Below, piece by piece: positions 1 to 8,763 of a stretch of DNA of 64,000 nucleotides. The notes under the pieces are model-generated. The model was not told the DNA's origin. It searched no databases and saw nothing but the letters and a program-made list of their open reading frames with translations. The stretch's first letter is position 1; each line of letters starts with the position of its first letter. The stretch lies in assembly GCA_017538965.1 (NCBI GenBank), contig JAFYHU010000015.1, positions 1 through 64,000 on the forward strand, read 5' to 3'. This DNA is from Oscillospiraceae bacterium. GTDB lineage: Bacteria > Bacillota > Clostridia > Oscillospirales > Oscillospiraceae. The position numbers were made by a program, and so were the translations under genes.

Positions 1-39
1 CAACGGCAAGGCTATCTCGTGACGCCCAGCGCCACGTAG
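1..39 (+). CDS. possible 3' end of an unidentified gene
   Basis: Frame 1 is open from the window edge to a TAG at 37-39, giving twelve codons ending VTPSAT. A hairpin with a T-run follows at 68-96, which fits the end of a rightward gene. Too little is visible to identify it and chance is not excluded. Confidence 0.2.
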   Translation, partial: QRQGYLVTPSAT

Positions 40-65
40 ATTATACCCCGCCCTCTTGCTCTTGA

Positions 66-96
66 AAAGTCCCTTTTTCAAGGGGCTGAGATTTTT
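66..96 (+). terminator. weak intrinsic terminator
   Basis: AGTCCCTT (68-75) pairs with AAGGGGCT (80-87) around a TTTC loop, followed by GAGATTTTT. The T-run is on the + strand only, so it would end a transcript entering from the left edge, not the M13 peptidase gene. Confidence 0.4.
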
Positions 97-176
97 GCGC
101 CCACTTTCTGGATGGTACTCAAATTACAATGTTTCAACCTTCCCTTCTCCTTCTGATTTATAAAAAATTATGGTTT

Positions 177-2150
177 TTACCAGATGGCTACTCTGTCCTC
201 CGGAGCCAGATACATGCCGTCGCCCTCGGTGATGCCGTAGAAGTTCAGGAACTCGTCAAACTGCTGCAGCGTGCCGTTGACGCGCAGATATCCCATCGGG
301 TGCGGGTCGTTGATCTGGTTGTAGGCCTGCTGCAGGCTTCCCTTTTCCAGCCACACCTCGCCCAGCGACCGGAACAGCCTGTCATAGTCAAAGCCCTCCA
401 TCTGCCTGGCGATGCGCAGCACGGCCTTCATGCCGCCCATGTCCGCGCAGCCCTCGCCCGTCATGATGCCGCCGCGAAAGTCCTGCCCGGCCCAGGGGTG
501 CATGGCGTTGTAGTAGGCGGCCATCTTCTCGTTGCGCTTGAGGAAGGCCGCGTAGTCCTCCTCCGTCCACCAGTTATTCATGTTGCCGTCTTTGTCGAAC
601 TGTGCCCCGCTGGAGTCAAAGGCGTGCGAGATCTCGTGTCCGATGACCCAGCCGAGTTTGCCCAGCACCTCTTCGTCGCTCATCTCGCTGCGGTAGATCG
701 CGCCCTGGGCAAACGCGCCCATGATATACACGCTGTTGTTCGTCGGGAAGTACTGGCAGTTGACCACGCTCGGCGGCGTGATCCACTTGCTCTTGTCCAC
801 CGGCTTTAAGTATTCCTTCAGGTTTTCGGCAATCTTATAGGCCCGGATGGCCGCCAGGGCCTCCCAAAGCCTGCCGCCCTCTTCCCGCGGGGCATAGTTC
901 AGCTCGCTGCATTCATACTTGCTCCAGTCGTCCGGGTACAGCACTTCCCTGCTGATGGATTCCAGCTTTTCAATGGCCCTGGCCTTCGTCGTGTCGGAGA
1001 GGAAGTCCGCCTCGCCGATGATGCCGTGATAGGCCTCGATGAGCCTGTCCATCAGCTTAAGGATGCGGTCCTTGTCCTCCTTACGGAGATAGGTCTCGGC
1101 ATAAAGCCGGCCGACCGGCCACGGCAGCTTGTCCGCCACAGCCAGGGAAAAGCGAGCCTCATCGGGCAGCGAACCGGTCGCACCGGTGATCGCGTTTCTG
1201 TATTCAATCCTCCAATCAAAGCACTGGCGGTCAAGGTCCCCGACAGCGTTCATCACGCTGTGCGCGATCAGATAATCCCGGATCAGCGGCAGATTCTCCT
1301 CTGTATACAGTTCGTTGAGCTTCGGCAGAAAGCCCGGCAGGATGTTCAGGTACTTTTCCGCCTTCGGAAAGCCTTCTTTCTCAAGCTCCTCCAGAATGGG
1401 CAGCTTTCCCTGCAGTTTCACGGCCTCGTCATAGCTCACGGGGTTATAGACCTTCGTGAGAAAATCCGGGCTGCTCATCTCTTCCTTGGTCAGGATGACA
1501 GGCGCGATCAGCGTCTCAAAGGCAAAGCAGTTTTCCAGCTTCTGCGCCGCCTCTTTCTCGCTGTACCCGAGCCGAACCAGCACCTTCTTCAGCAGCACCG
1601 TGACGGCATCCTTCTTGATTTTGCCGTATTCGGTGAGATCTCGGTACTCGGCCGAATCCTCGAGCAGAAGATTGCCGCTGGCAAATCCCAGTACGCAGTG
1701 GCTGGAATCCATAAAGTCAGGCGCGGCGCTGGCGTCCCAGAGACCTGTAAGCTGCTCTTCCGGGGGCGTCTCCAGGAAATACCGGTTCAGCGCCTCGATG
1801 CTGTCCACGGCCTCGATCGCGTCCGTCGCCGCTTTCAGCGGGGCAGCGCCCCGGGCGTTGCGGCTTTCCCAGTCCGTCATCAGGTGGAACAGGTCATACG
1901 CCAGTCTGGCATCGTGCGTCTTCGGCCGCGGGCCGAGGAACATCTTTTTGGTGTCCTCCACGTTCTGCAGCTGCAGGTCTGTCATCGTTCCGCCGGCGGG
2001 AACACCCTCCGGAATCCGGATTTTGAGAATTTTCTCCTTGTTGATGGCGAGGGCAAAGTGATCCTTCAGAGAGGTCGGGGTCGCCTCGGTCACGGTGCCG
2101 TCCAGGTCACAGTCCAGCCAGGGTGTGCCGGTGGTATAGTCCGTACTCAT
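177..2150 (-). CDS. M13 family zinc metallopeptidase (PepO/neprilysin-like)
   Basis: A 657-residue zinc endopeptidase of the neprilysin/PepO family. The HEISH zinc motif is near residues 505-509 and the third-ligand motif GEGCAD near 564-569. An NxxYFPTNNS segment stands where the family has NAYYxPxxN, and the C-terminal RVNG substrate-binding motif is present. There is no signal peptide or membrane anchor, so unlike mammalian members it should act in the cytoplasm, as bacterial PepO-type enzymes can. The start is supported by AAGGAG eight bases upstream. It stands alone and points away from the ATPase gene. Length matches the family's usual 630-700 residues. Family assignment is firm; the substrate is unknown. 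Confidence 0.93.
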   Translation of the reverse strand: MSTDYTTGTPWLDCDLDGTVTEATPTSLKDHFALAINKEKILKIRIPEGVPAGGTMTDLQLQNVEDTKKMFLGPRPKTHDARLAYDLFHLMTDWESRNARGAAPLKAATDAIEAVDSIEALNRYFLETPPEEQLTGLWDASAAPDFMDSSHCVLGFASGNLLLEDSAEYRDLTEYGKIKKDAVTVLLKKVLVRLGYSEKEAAQKLENCFAFETLIAPVILTKEEMSSPDFLTKVYNPVSYDEAVKLQGKLPILEELEKEGFPKAEKYLNILPGFLPKLNELYTEENLPLIRDYLIAHSVMNAVGDLDRQCFDWRIEYRNAITGATGSLPDEARFSLAVADKLPWPVGRLYAETYLRKEDKDRILKLMDRLIEAYHGIIGEADFLSDTTKARAIEKLESISREVLYPDDWSKYECSELNYAPREEGGRLWEALAAIRAYKIAENLKEYLKPVDKSKWITPPSVVNCQYFPTNNSVYIMGAFAQGAIYRSEMSDEEVLGKLGWVIGHEISHAFDSSGAQFDKDGNMNNWWTEEDYAAFLKRNEKMAAYYNAMHPWAGQDFRGGIMTGEGCADMGGMKAVLRIARQMEGFDYDRLFRSLGEVWLEKGSLQQAYNQINDPHPMGYLRVNGTLQQFDEFLNFYGITEGDGMYLAPEDRVAIW

Positions 2151-2236
2151 TCGACTTTCTCCTTTATGTGTATATTTGAGAGCTGTTGTCCTTTTTTCTG
2201 GCGTATCGGATATGCATAAAGCAATCTAAAAGGCTC

Positions 2237-2265
2237 TTGCTTTTATATTACAAGAGGAGTATACT
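2237..2265 (+). promoter_or_regulatory. sigma-A-type promoter of the ATPase gene
   Basis: TTGCTT (2237-2242), a 17-base spacer and TATACT (2260-2265). The predicted start falls at the first copy of the direct repeat, so both repeats would lie in the 5' leader. Confidence 0.5.
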
Positions 2266-2268
2266 TCT

Positions 2269-2381
2269 ATTCGGAAGTTACTCGTAAATACGACTAAGTT
2301 CCGATTTGGTGAGATGCAATATTAGAAGTGAAAAAGACCCGTACTATGTCGTTCAATTCGGAAGTTGCTCGTAAATTCGAC
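2269..2381 (+). repeat. two imperfect 26-bp direct repeats in the ATPase leader
   Basis: Copies at 2269-2294 and 2356-2381 agree at 24 of 26 bases; the shared core is TTCGGAAGTT(A/G)CTCGTAAAT. Their starts are 87 bp apart. The second copy ends 25 bp before the ATG, just upstream of the ribosome binding site. Possible operator, or a trace of duplication. Confidence 0.7.
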
Positions 2382-2406
2382 CAAATAACGGAAAGGGAAG
2401 AAAAAC

Positions 2407-3696
2407 ATGATAGAACGCAAAAGATACCTGGACGCTTTGATAAAGCGTAAATGGAACGGCCGAATTAAGGTTATCGCCGGAATACGCCGCTGCGGAAAAA
2501 GCACCCTGTTGTTTGAGATTTTTAAAGAACATCTGCAAAGGGAGGGTGTTTCTGAAAAGAATATCATTCTTCTGGCATTAGATGATGATGCCAATGAGAA
2601 ATACAGAGATCCAGCCCAACTTTCCAGTTATGTCAGAGAACGGGTATCCGATCTGAGCCAGAAATACTATGTTCTGATAGACGAAATTCAGTACGCCATT
2701 ACAAGAGAAGAACTGTCGCAAAACGATGTCCCTGTAAAACTATACAGCGTTTTGAACGGTTTCCTGCATATGAAGAATATCGATGTATATGTAACCGGAA
2801 GCAACTCCAAAATGCTGTCAAAGGACATATCGACTGAGTTCAGGGGACGCGGTGATGTTGTCAAGGTCTATCCTTTGTCATTTGCCGAATTTTATACTGC
2901 TGCCGATATGGATAAGACCGAGGCATATAATGAATACAGTATGTTTGGCGGCATGCCTTACCTTTTCAATCTGAATACGGATGAGGACAAGTATAATTAC
3001 ATATCTGAACTGTTTGAGGAAATCTATTTCAAAGATATTGAGGAACGATACACGGTAAAGCTCCCCGGCGTGCTTCGTGAATTGACAAGCTATCTTTGTT
3101 CCTCGGTCGGCTCTCTTACGAATGCAAGCAAAATAGCCAGAACCTTGCAGAGCACAAAAAAGATGAAGGTGGATGCTGAAACGATCAGCACATATCTTTC
3201 CTATCTGACAGATTCCTTTTTGTTCTCTGAGTCGGTAAGATACGACATCAAAGGCAAAAAATATTTTGAGTATCCATCAAAATATTATTGTACTGATATC
3301 GGGCTCCGGAATGTCCGCCTTGGATTGAGACAACAGGAAGAAACTCACATAATGGAAAACTGTATATATAATGAATTAATCATCCGAGGGTATCACGTAG
3401 ACGTCGGGGTGATTCCGATCGTAGAAAAAAACGATGCCGGTGATCGCATTCAAAAGAACTGCGAAATTGATTTCATTGCAACAAAGGGAAATAAGAAGTA
3501 TTACATTCAATCTGCGTTGAGCATAGAGGATGAAAGGAAAGAGAAGGCTGAGCTCAGGCCACTGAAAGCAGTGAATGATTCGTTTAAGAAAATTGTCGTA
3601 TCAAAGACCTATGGAAAGAATTGGACTGATGAAGATGGGGTGCTCAGAATCAATCTGATAGATTTCCTCCTGGATGAAAAAAGCCTTGACCGATAA
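2407..3696 (+). CDS. AAA_14/DUF4143-type ATPase
   Basis: A 429-residue P-loop ATPase of the AAA_14 plus DUF4143 family. The N-terminal domain has Walker A GIRRCGKST near residues 26-34, Walker B YVLIDEIQ near 89-96 and the sensor-like VYVTGSNS near 128-135. The C-terminal half matches the DUF4143 layout, a nuclease-like fold ending in an EIDFIA segment. These proteins are widespread in anaerobe genomes, often on mobile DNA, and their role is not settled. The gene is AT-rich against its neighbours, is followed by no operon partner and has its own promoter and repeats, which suggests acquisition by transfer. The ribosome binding site is GAAAGGGAAG just upstream. Confidence 0.85.
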   Translation: MIERKRYLDALIKRKWNGRIKVIAGIRRCGKSTLLFEIFKEHLQREGVSEKNIILLALDDDANEKYRDPAQLSSYVRERVSDLSQKYYVLIDEIQYAITREELSQNDVPVKLYSVLNGFLHMKNIDVYVTGSNSKMLSKDISTEFRGRGDVVKVYPLSFAEFYTAADMDKTEAYNEYSMFGGMPYLFNLNTDEDKYNYISELFEEIYFKDIEERYTVKLPGVLRELTSYLCSSVGSLTNASKIARTLQSTKKMKVDAETISTYLSYLTDSFLFSESVRYDIKGKKYFEYPSKYYCTDIGLRNVRLGLRQQEETHIMENCIYNELIIRGYHVDVGVIPIVEKNDAGDRIQKNCEIDFIATKGNKKYYIQSALSIEDERKEKAELRPLKAVNDSFKKIVVSKTYGKNWTDEDGVLRINLIDFLLDEKSLDR

Positions 3697-3747
3697 AGCA
3701 GATTTCTCAAATGCTTTCTGACCTTCTTAACCAAATATCACATAAAG

Positions 3748-3771
3748 GCGGTTCTCAGTACAGGGAACCGC
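3748..3771 (+). terminator. hairpin downstream of the ATPase gene
   Basis: GCGGTTC (3748-3754) pairs with GAACCGC (3765-3771). No T-run follows, so termination is uncertain. It lies 51 bp after the ATPase stop. Confidence 0.3.
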
Positions 3772-3777
3772 TTCCTG

Positions 3778-3811
3778 TAACCGGGCACACCGTCAGGATA
3801 AGCCTTCGTAC
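3778..3811 (-). pseudogene. 34-bp relic of an S41 paralogue
   Basis: 33 of 34 bases match 7513-7546 inside the second S41 gene. Read on the minus strand it encodes TKAYPDGVPGY, the conserved segment before the EIGNTAYI motif. Nothing homologous flanks it. It looks like a scrap of a deleted array member beyond the present 3' end of the array. Confidence 0.65.
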
Positions 3812-3868
3812 CGAGCCGCGCCCGGGTCGTTTTCAAATGGAAGGTGCTGCACATCACTCCCGGCCTGC

Positions 3869-3902
3869 GCCGGGGACGGTTGTACGCACAGCCGCCCCCG
3901 GT
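3869..3902. repeat. palindromic 34-bp hairpin element, copy 1
   Basis: GC-rich palindrome with arms CCGGGG...CCCCGG, lying 3' of the first S41 gene. Copy 2 at 5840-5873 is near-identical in inverted orientation. It could act as a terminator or 3'-end stabiliser, but no T-run follows on the minus strand. Confidence 0.55.
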
Positions 3903-3915
3903 GTTTGCTTTTCGC

Positions 3916-5796
3916 TCAATGCAGGCTGTTGATGTAGTCTGTCAGGGCCTCTCGGTCGTAGAAGGTCTCGGGGAAGGCAAGGGTAAAGTCGGGCTCCGCG
4001 CCCTGGTCGATGTCATAGAACGAGCCGTTCTTGGTGAAAGCCAGGCGGGTGGGGCCGGAGATGCGGAAGAGGGTGCCGTAGGCGGTGGTCATCGGCAGTA
4101 CGACGCAGCTTCCGCCGCCCGAGGTCCTGCCCAGCAGCGTCACCTGCTCGGAATTCTTGAACACGCTGGGTACGAAGTTGCCGCAGGAGAAGCTGCTCGA
4201 GGTGGTCAGGCAGAAGAGCTTCTTGTCCGTCAGTCCGCGGTCGTTCTCGTCAAACTTGCCGTCCAGGTTTACGTCCACATTGTAGACGGCGGTGGCAAGC
4301 GCGCCGGTCATGGTGTTCTTCAGACTCCCGTAGCCATTGCCCAGGAACGTGGCGATGACAAAGATCGCGGTGTCCGCGTCGCCGCCGCCGTTACACGAGA
4401 GGTCCAGCACCACGTTTTCTACGGGGCTGTTCTCGCGCGTGATCTGCGAGTAGGCGTAGATCATGATGCCGATGGTGTCCGTGTTCTCTGCCGTGGGCGG
4501 GGTTACATAATAATCCACACCGTCCGGAATGGGCAGGAATTGGTCAAAGGTGATGTAGGCCGTGTTGCCGATCTCCTGATAGGCCGGTACTCCGTCGGGG
4601 AAAGCCTCCGCACGGGCGGCTTGATACGTCTTGCCCTTGATGATGCTGTCGCGCATGGCGCGTCCGACGCTGACGGTGTCGAGCAGTTCTTTGGCCAGTC
4701 CGTCACGGCTCCAGGCCGATTCGGATCCGAAGGTGCTGTGCTGGTCGTCCAGGTGCATGAAGATGATCTTGTACAGGGCCTCGTCCGCGGCATTGGGGTC
4801 CGGACCCATCAGGGCCTGTTTCGCGCCGGCCTGCTGGGCCAGATCGTCAAAACAGGCGATGCCGTGGGCTTCCTTCAGACCGTAGAGGTTGTCGAAGGCC
4901 AGGCAGAGTTCGTTGTAGCTGAACTGCCCCATTTTTTCGCTGATCTGCCGTTTTTCGGCCTGATAGTACAGTTCGCCCATCGGCTTGCGCTCCCCGGTCA
5001 GGCCTTCGCCGAGGTCGCCGTATTTCACGAAGAAGACGGCGTCGCCGTTGTACAGCAGATTGATGTAATGCAGCGCCAGCAGGAAATCGCTGAAGGTCTG
5101 CATCGGCACATAGAGGCCGTTCTCGTCGGCCGCCAGATCGATGCCGTAGGCGCCGGCATCCAGGACCACGGGATCACCGTAGCGCTCGTACGAGCCCGGG
5201 GCGCGGAGGAAGAGAGAGTTTTCTTCTTCCGAATTGGCGCTGTCCGCCTCCAGGACGTCGATCAGCACACGATCCGCCTCCAGGCGTTGAAAGGCGTCGA
5301 AATCGAAAAAGGTGATCGTGTCGGCGTCACAGTCGACGATCATGGTGTAAGGGTCGCCGTCCGTCCGCGTCAGGGTGCCGATATTGCCCTCTCGGGTATA
5401 GCGCAGCCCGAATTCGATTTCCTCGTGTCCCTTGTGGACATAGGTCTTCATCAGATAGGGGTACAGCTCCGCCACCTGCTCAAGTGACATGTAGGGCACG
5501 TCCGAGTCGCCGATAAAGTAGACCGGCTGCGTACGGGTATCGTTCTCATTGCAGAGGACCCAGTTCATATCCTTTGCCGATACCTCGGAATACCCGCTGA
5601 GCTCTCTGGAGATGGCATTGCCCAGCATGTTGAACAGATTGGTCAGGTCCTCTTCGGTGACCTCGCCCTTTTCTGCCAGCTCGTTCAGATAGGTTTCCAG
5701 ATCCGGCTCGTCTTTCTTCTCCTCTTCGGCAAAGGCTGTCATGCCGAGGGAGAGAACCATTGCCAGGACAAGGAGGATACTGAGTAGTTTCTTCAT
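3916..5796 (-). CDS. secreted S41-type peptidase paralogue A
   Basis: 626 residues starting with a cleavable signal peptide (KKLL...TAFA, about 23 residues), so exported. After an acidic helical stretch and a DVPYMSL segment comes an S41 core: LDDQHS with His near 353, VVLDLSCNGGG near 461-471, SFSCGN with the likely nucleophile Ser near 537, then GRTSGGG. The Lys and Gln of Ctp-type S41A enzymes are absent; His plus Ser resembles the tricorn-like S41B arrangement. A calcium-type loop DVNLDGKFDEND sits near 507-518. Last gene of the minus-strand array, closest to paralogue B. Ribosome binding site AAAGGA. Fold call firm; activity not proven. Confidence 0.85.
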   Translation of the reverse strand: MKKLLSILLVLAMVLSLGMTAFAEEEKKDEPDLETYLNELAEKGEVTEEDLTNLFNMLGNAISRELSGYSEVSAKDMNWVLCNENDTRTQPVYFIGDSDVPYMSLEQVAELYPYLMKTYVHKGHEEIEFGLRYTREGNIGTLTRTDGDPYTMIVDCDADTITFFDFDAFQRLEADRVLIDVLEADSANSEEENSLFLRAPGSYERYGDPVVLDAGAYGIDLAADENGLYVPMQTFSDFLLALHYINLLYNGDAVFFVKYGDLGEGLTGERKPMGELYYQAEKRQISEKMGQFSYNELCLAFDNLYGLKEAHGIACFDDLAQQAGAKQALMGPDPNAADEALYKIIFMHLDDQHSTFGSESAWSRDGLAKELLDTVSVGRAMRDSIIKGKTYQAARAEAFPDGVPAYQEIGNTAYITFDQFLPIPDGVDYYVTPPTAENTDTIGIMIYAYSQITRENSPVENVVLDLSCNGGGDADTAIFVIATFLGNGYGSLKNTMTGALATAVYNVDVNLDGKFDENDRGLTDKKLFCLTTSSSFSCGNFVPSVFKNSEQVTLLGRTSGGGSCVVLPMTTAYGTLFRISGPTRLAFTKNGSFYDIDQGAEPDFTLAFPETFYDREALTDYINSLH

Positions 5797-5839
5797 TGTC
5801 TTTCTCGTCCTTTCTTTTTGATGATGCTTTCCGGGATGT

Positions 5840-5873
5840 GCCGGGGGCGCTTGTGCGTATGACCGTCCCCGGT
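5840..5873. repeat. palindromic 34-bp hairpin element, copy 2
   Basis: Same element as at 3869-3902, inverted. It lies between the calcium-loop protein gene and paralogue A, downstream of the former on the minus strand. Confidence 0.55.
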
Positions 5874-5897
5874 GCTCCCCGGGCAGGTGCTGCGAGC

Positions 5898-6788
5898 TTA
5901 CAGGCCCAGTTCCTCCCGGACGGCCTTCAGCACGGCAATTGACTCGAGCTTGTAGGTCTGCAGCGCCTTGACCAGGTTCTTCGCCGTGAACTCTTCGCGC
6001 AGGGTCTTCAAGAATTTCTCGGTAGCGGGGCGAAGCGCCTTTTCCAGCCCGCTGCCTGCCGCGAACATGGTGGGCTCATCATCACCGGTTTTGTAATAGA
6101 GCACGCGGTCGGGAATGCCGTTCGCGTCCATGTCGGTCAGATACATGTCGAATTCGCCGTCGCCGTAAAGGTCCATGGCGAAGGTGTCAAAGTCGCCGGT
6201 GCGGTTGCTGTCGATCAGGGCAAAGTCGGTGATGCCGTCGTCGTTCAGGTCGAAGAACAGCTCGTTCTTCGGGGACGGGCAGAGCAGCTTTGCCATCTCG
6301 GCGTCGGCCCTCATGGCTGCGCGCGTCCTTGCGAGCGTGCCGGTCTTGCCGTAGACCTTTGCCTTCTCGTCGATGTCGTTCTTGATGCCGTACAGGGTAT
6401 CCAGGATGCGCTGGGGATCGCTCTCCTTCAGGGCCGCCGTGATTCCCTCCCGTATTATCTGCCCGACGAACTCATGAATGCGGGCCTCGTTTTCCTTGCC
6501 GATTTTGGTATAGCTGGGTGTGTCCTGACCGTCGGGATAGTACAGGGTGGTGTCGGCGAGGCCGTTGCCGTCCGTGTCAACGTAATACAGATTCAGTTCT
6601 CCGCTGCCGGTCCTGTCGAGGGCGAAGGAATCGGGAAACCCGTCTCCCGTGGTGTCGATAAAGGCAAAGTCGCACTTGCCGTCGCCGTTGAGGTCCAGCA
6701 GGACCTCATACTTTGTGCTCGGCATAACGAATTTCGCGATCTCGGGAATCGCCTTCAGGTGCTTTCTGAAATTGGATGTGACGCTCAT
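5898..6788 (-). CDS. calcium-loop (EF-hand/dockerin-like) duplicated repeat protein
   Basis: 296 residues with no signal peptide or membrane segment. It is an internal duplication: residues ~18-88 and ~166-238 align throughout. Each half carries acidic loops such as DLNGDGKCD, DTTGDGFPD and DTDGNGLAD, the D-x-D/N-x-D-G pattern typical of calcium binding. The rest is helical and charged. The first ten residues (MSVTSNFRKH) match the start of paralogue F (MSTTSNYRKH), also at DNA level, so the two share an N-terminal module. Ribosome binding site AAGGAGG. It sits inside the S41 array between paralogues B and A. I do not recognise a named family; calcium binding is an inference from the loops. 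Confidence 0.75.
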   Translation of the reverse strand: MSVTSNFRKHLKAIPEIAKFVMPSTKYEVLLDLNGDGKCDFAFIDTTGDGFPDSFALDRTGSGELNLYYVDTDGNGLADTTLYYPDGQDTPSYTKIGKENEARIHEFVGQIIREGITAALKESDPQRILDTLYGIKNDIDEKAKVYGKTGTLARTRAAMRADAEMAKLLCPSPKNELFFDLNDDGITDFALIDSNRTGDFDTFAMDLYGDGEFDMYLTDMDANGIPDRVLYYKTGDDEPTMFAAGSGLEKALRPATEKFLKTLREEFTAKNLVKALQTYKLESIAVLKAVREELGL

Positions 6789-6848
6789 TTGTACGTTCCT
6801 CCTTGGATAGGGATTTGAATACGCAGGCTGTCTGCCGAACGGTCCGCC

Positions 6849-8729
6849 TTACAGGATCCCGTTGATGGTATCGGTCAGGGCTGCGCGGTCATAGAAGGAT
6901 TCCGGGAACTGGAGAGGAATATCGGGCGCCGCGCCCTGATCGATATCGTAGAAGGAACCGTTCTTGGTGAAGGCCAGACGCGTGGGGCCGGAGATCTGGA
7001 AAACAGCCCCGGTTGCCGTACTCAGGGGAAGGATCATGCAGCTTCCGCCGGCAGAATTACGGCCGATCAGGGTCACCTGGTTGGAATTCTTGAAAATGTT
7101 GGGCACCAGGTTGCCGCAGGAGAAGCTGTTGGGCGAAATCAGGCAGAAGAGCTTTTTCTCTGTCAGTCCGCGGTCTTTCTCGTCAAATTTCCCGTCGAGA
7201 TTCAGGTCGATGTTATAGACACCGGTGGCAAGTGCGCCGGACATGGTGTTTGTCACGCTGGCATAGCCGTCGCCCAGGAAGGCGGAAATCGCATAGACCG
7301 CCGCATCGGCTGCACCGCCGCCGTTGCACGAGAGATCCATCACCACATTTTCGATGGGGCTGTTTTCACGCATGATCTGGGAATAGGCGTAGCTCAGAAG
7401 CCCGATCGTGTCCTCGGCGTCCGCCGTGGGTGCGGTTTTTTGATAATCAACATCTTCCGGAGCTGCGAGAAATTCGTCAAAAGTGATATATGCCGTGTTG
7501 CCGATTTCTTCATAACCGGGCACACCATCAGGATAAGCCTTCGTACGGGCGTTCACATAAGCCAATTTCTGTGTGATACCGGCAAGAATGGTCCGTCCGT
7601 AACCGACTTTCTCTGAAAGATCATCCGTAAGGTCTTCCCGGCTGAAGGGAGAAGGTGCGGTGAAGCTGCTGTGCCGGTCATCCAGATGCTGAGAAATGAT
7701 GATGTACAGGGCTGCGTCCGCGGCATTGGTGTCCGTACCCATCAAGGCATCGCGTGTGTTGGTCTGGAAAGCCAGGTCATTAAAACTGTTGATCCCGTGG
7801 ATGTCCTTCAGACCGTAGAGATTGTCAAACACAAGGCACAGTTCGGCATAATTGAACTTGCCCATGGCCTCGCTGATTTCTTTCTGCTCCACATCATAAA
7901 ACAAATCGGCAACAGCATCCTCATCAAGGCCGCCAAAGTCCAGGAAGTACAGTTCCTTCCCGTTGTAGAACAGGTTCATGTACTTCAGCGCCAGCAGGAA
8001 ATCGCTGAGCGTCTGCGCGGGGACATAGACGGCGTTTTCGTCCGAAACCAGGTCGATCCCATAAGCCCCGAGGTCCAGCACCACTTCATCACCGTAGCGC
8101 TCGTAGGAGCTTCCGCTGACGCGGCTGAAGAGCCCCGTTTCCTCCTCCGAATGCGGGCTGTCGGCATCCAGAATGTCAAGCAGCACCCTGTCTGCCTCGG
8201 GACGGACGAAAGCATCGTAGTCAACGAAGGTAATCGTGTCGGCGGCACAGTCAAAAGTCATGGTGTAAGGATCGCCGTCCGTCCGCGTGAGCGTACCGGT
8301 CGCCCCTTCCTTGGAAAAGCTCAAATCGAATGTGACATTCTGGCCATCATGGATATAGGTCTTCATCAGGTAGGTCATCAGCTCTGCCCAGTCTTCCAGC
8401 GAGAGATAGGGGACGTCCGAATCGCCGACAAAGTAGACAGGCTGGGTGCGGGTATCCTCCACGCCGCACAGATAGAAGGTCATGTCCTTTGAAGTGATCT
8501 CCTGCTTCGCGTCGGCATCTGACAGACCAGTGCCGATCTCTTCAGCAATACGGTTGCCCAGGATGGTCAGCAGTTCAGACAGATCTTCTTCTGTGACCTT
8601 GTCCTTCTCCGCCAGTTCGCTCAGGAAGGTTTTCAAATCCGGATCGTCCTTTTCTTCTTCGGCAAAAGCCATCACTGTGAAGGATAAGGCCATTGCAAGA
8701 ATCAGAATGATGCTCAAAAATTTTTTCAC
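6849..8729 (-). CDS. secreted S41-type peptidase paralogue B
   Basis: 626 residues from a GTG at 8729, chosen because AAAGGA lies at the right distance and the protein then opens with KKFLSI like its paralogues; an ATG eight codons earlier has a poor site. Signal peptide to about residue 23. The body resembles paralogue A: DVPYLSL segment, LDDRHSS with the conserved His, VVMDLSCNGGG, calcium-type loop DLNLDGKFDEKD and NSFSCGN with the putative nucleophile Ser. In contrast, its first ~65 residues after the signal are almost identical to paralogue C, at DNA level too, which points to gene conversion. Secreted; substrate unknown. Confidence 0.85.
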   Translation of the reverse strand: MKKFLSIILILAMALSFTVMAFAEEEKDDPDLKTFLSELAEKDKVTEEDLSELLTILGNRIAEEIGTGLSDADAKQEITSKDMTFYLCGVEDTRTQPVYFVGDSDVPYLSLEDWAELMTYLMKTYIHDGQNVTFDLSFSKEGATGTLTRTDGDPYTMTFDCAADTITFVDYDAFVRPEADRVLLDILDADSPHSEEETGLFSRVSGSSYERYGDEVVLDLGAYGIDLVSDENAVYVPAQTLSDFLLALKYMNLFYNGKELYFLDFGGLDEDAVADLFYDVEQKEISEAMGKFNYAELCLVFDNLYGLKDIHGINSFNDLAFQTNTRDALMGTDTNAADAALYIIISQHLDDRHSSFTAPSPFSREDLTDDLSEKVGYGRTILAGITQKLAYVNARTKAYPDGVPGYEEIGNTAYITFDEFLAAPEDVDYQKTAPTADAEDTIGLLSYAYSQIMRENSPIENVVMDLSCNGGGAADAAVYAISAFLGDGYASVTNTMSGALATGVYNIDLNLDGKFDEKDRGLTEKKLFCLISPNSFSCGNLVPNIFKNSNQVTLIGRNSAGGSCMILPLSTATGAVFQISGPTRLAFTKNGSFYDIDQGAAPDIPLQFPESFYDRAALTDTINGIL

Positions 8730-8763
8730 TGCTCTTTTTTCCTTTCTTTGCATTTCTTCTCTC

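Noticed and set aside
3844..5487. Long + strand open frame opposite S41 paralogue A
   Set aside because: Antisense shadow of a GC-rich gene: low-complexity Val/Gly/Arg composition, no family motif, no ribosome site. The minus frame has a signal peptide and S41 motifs.
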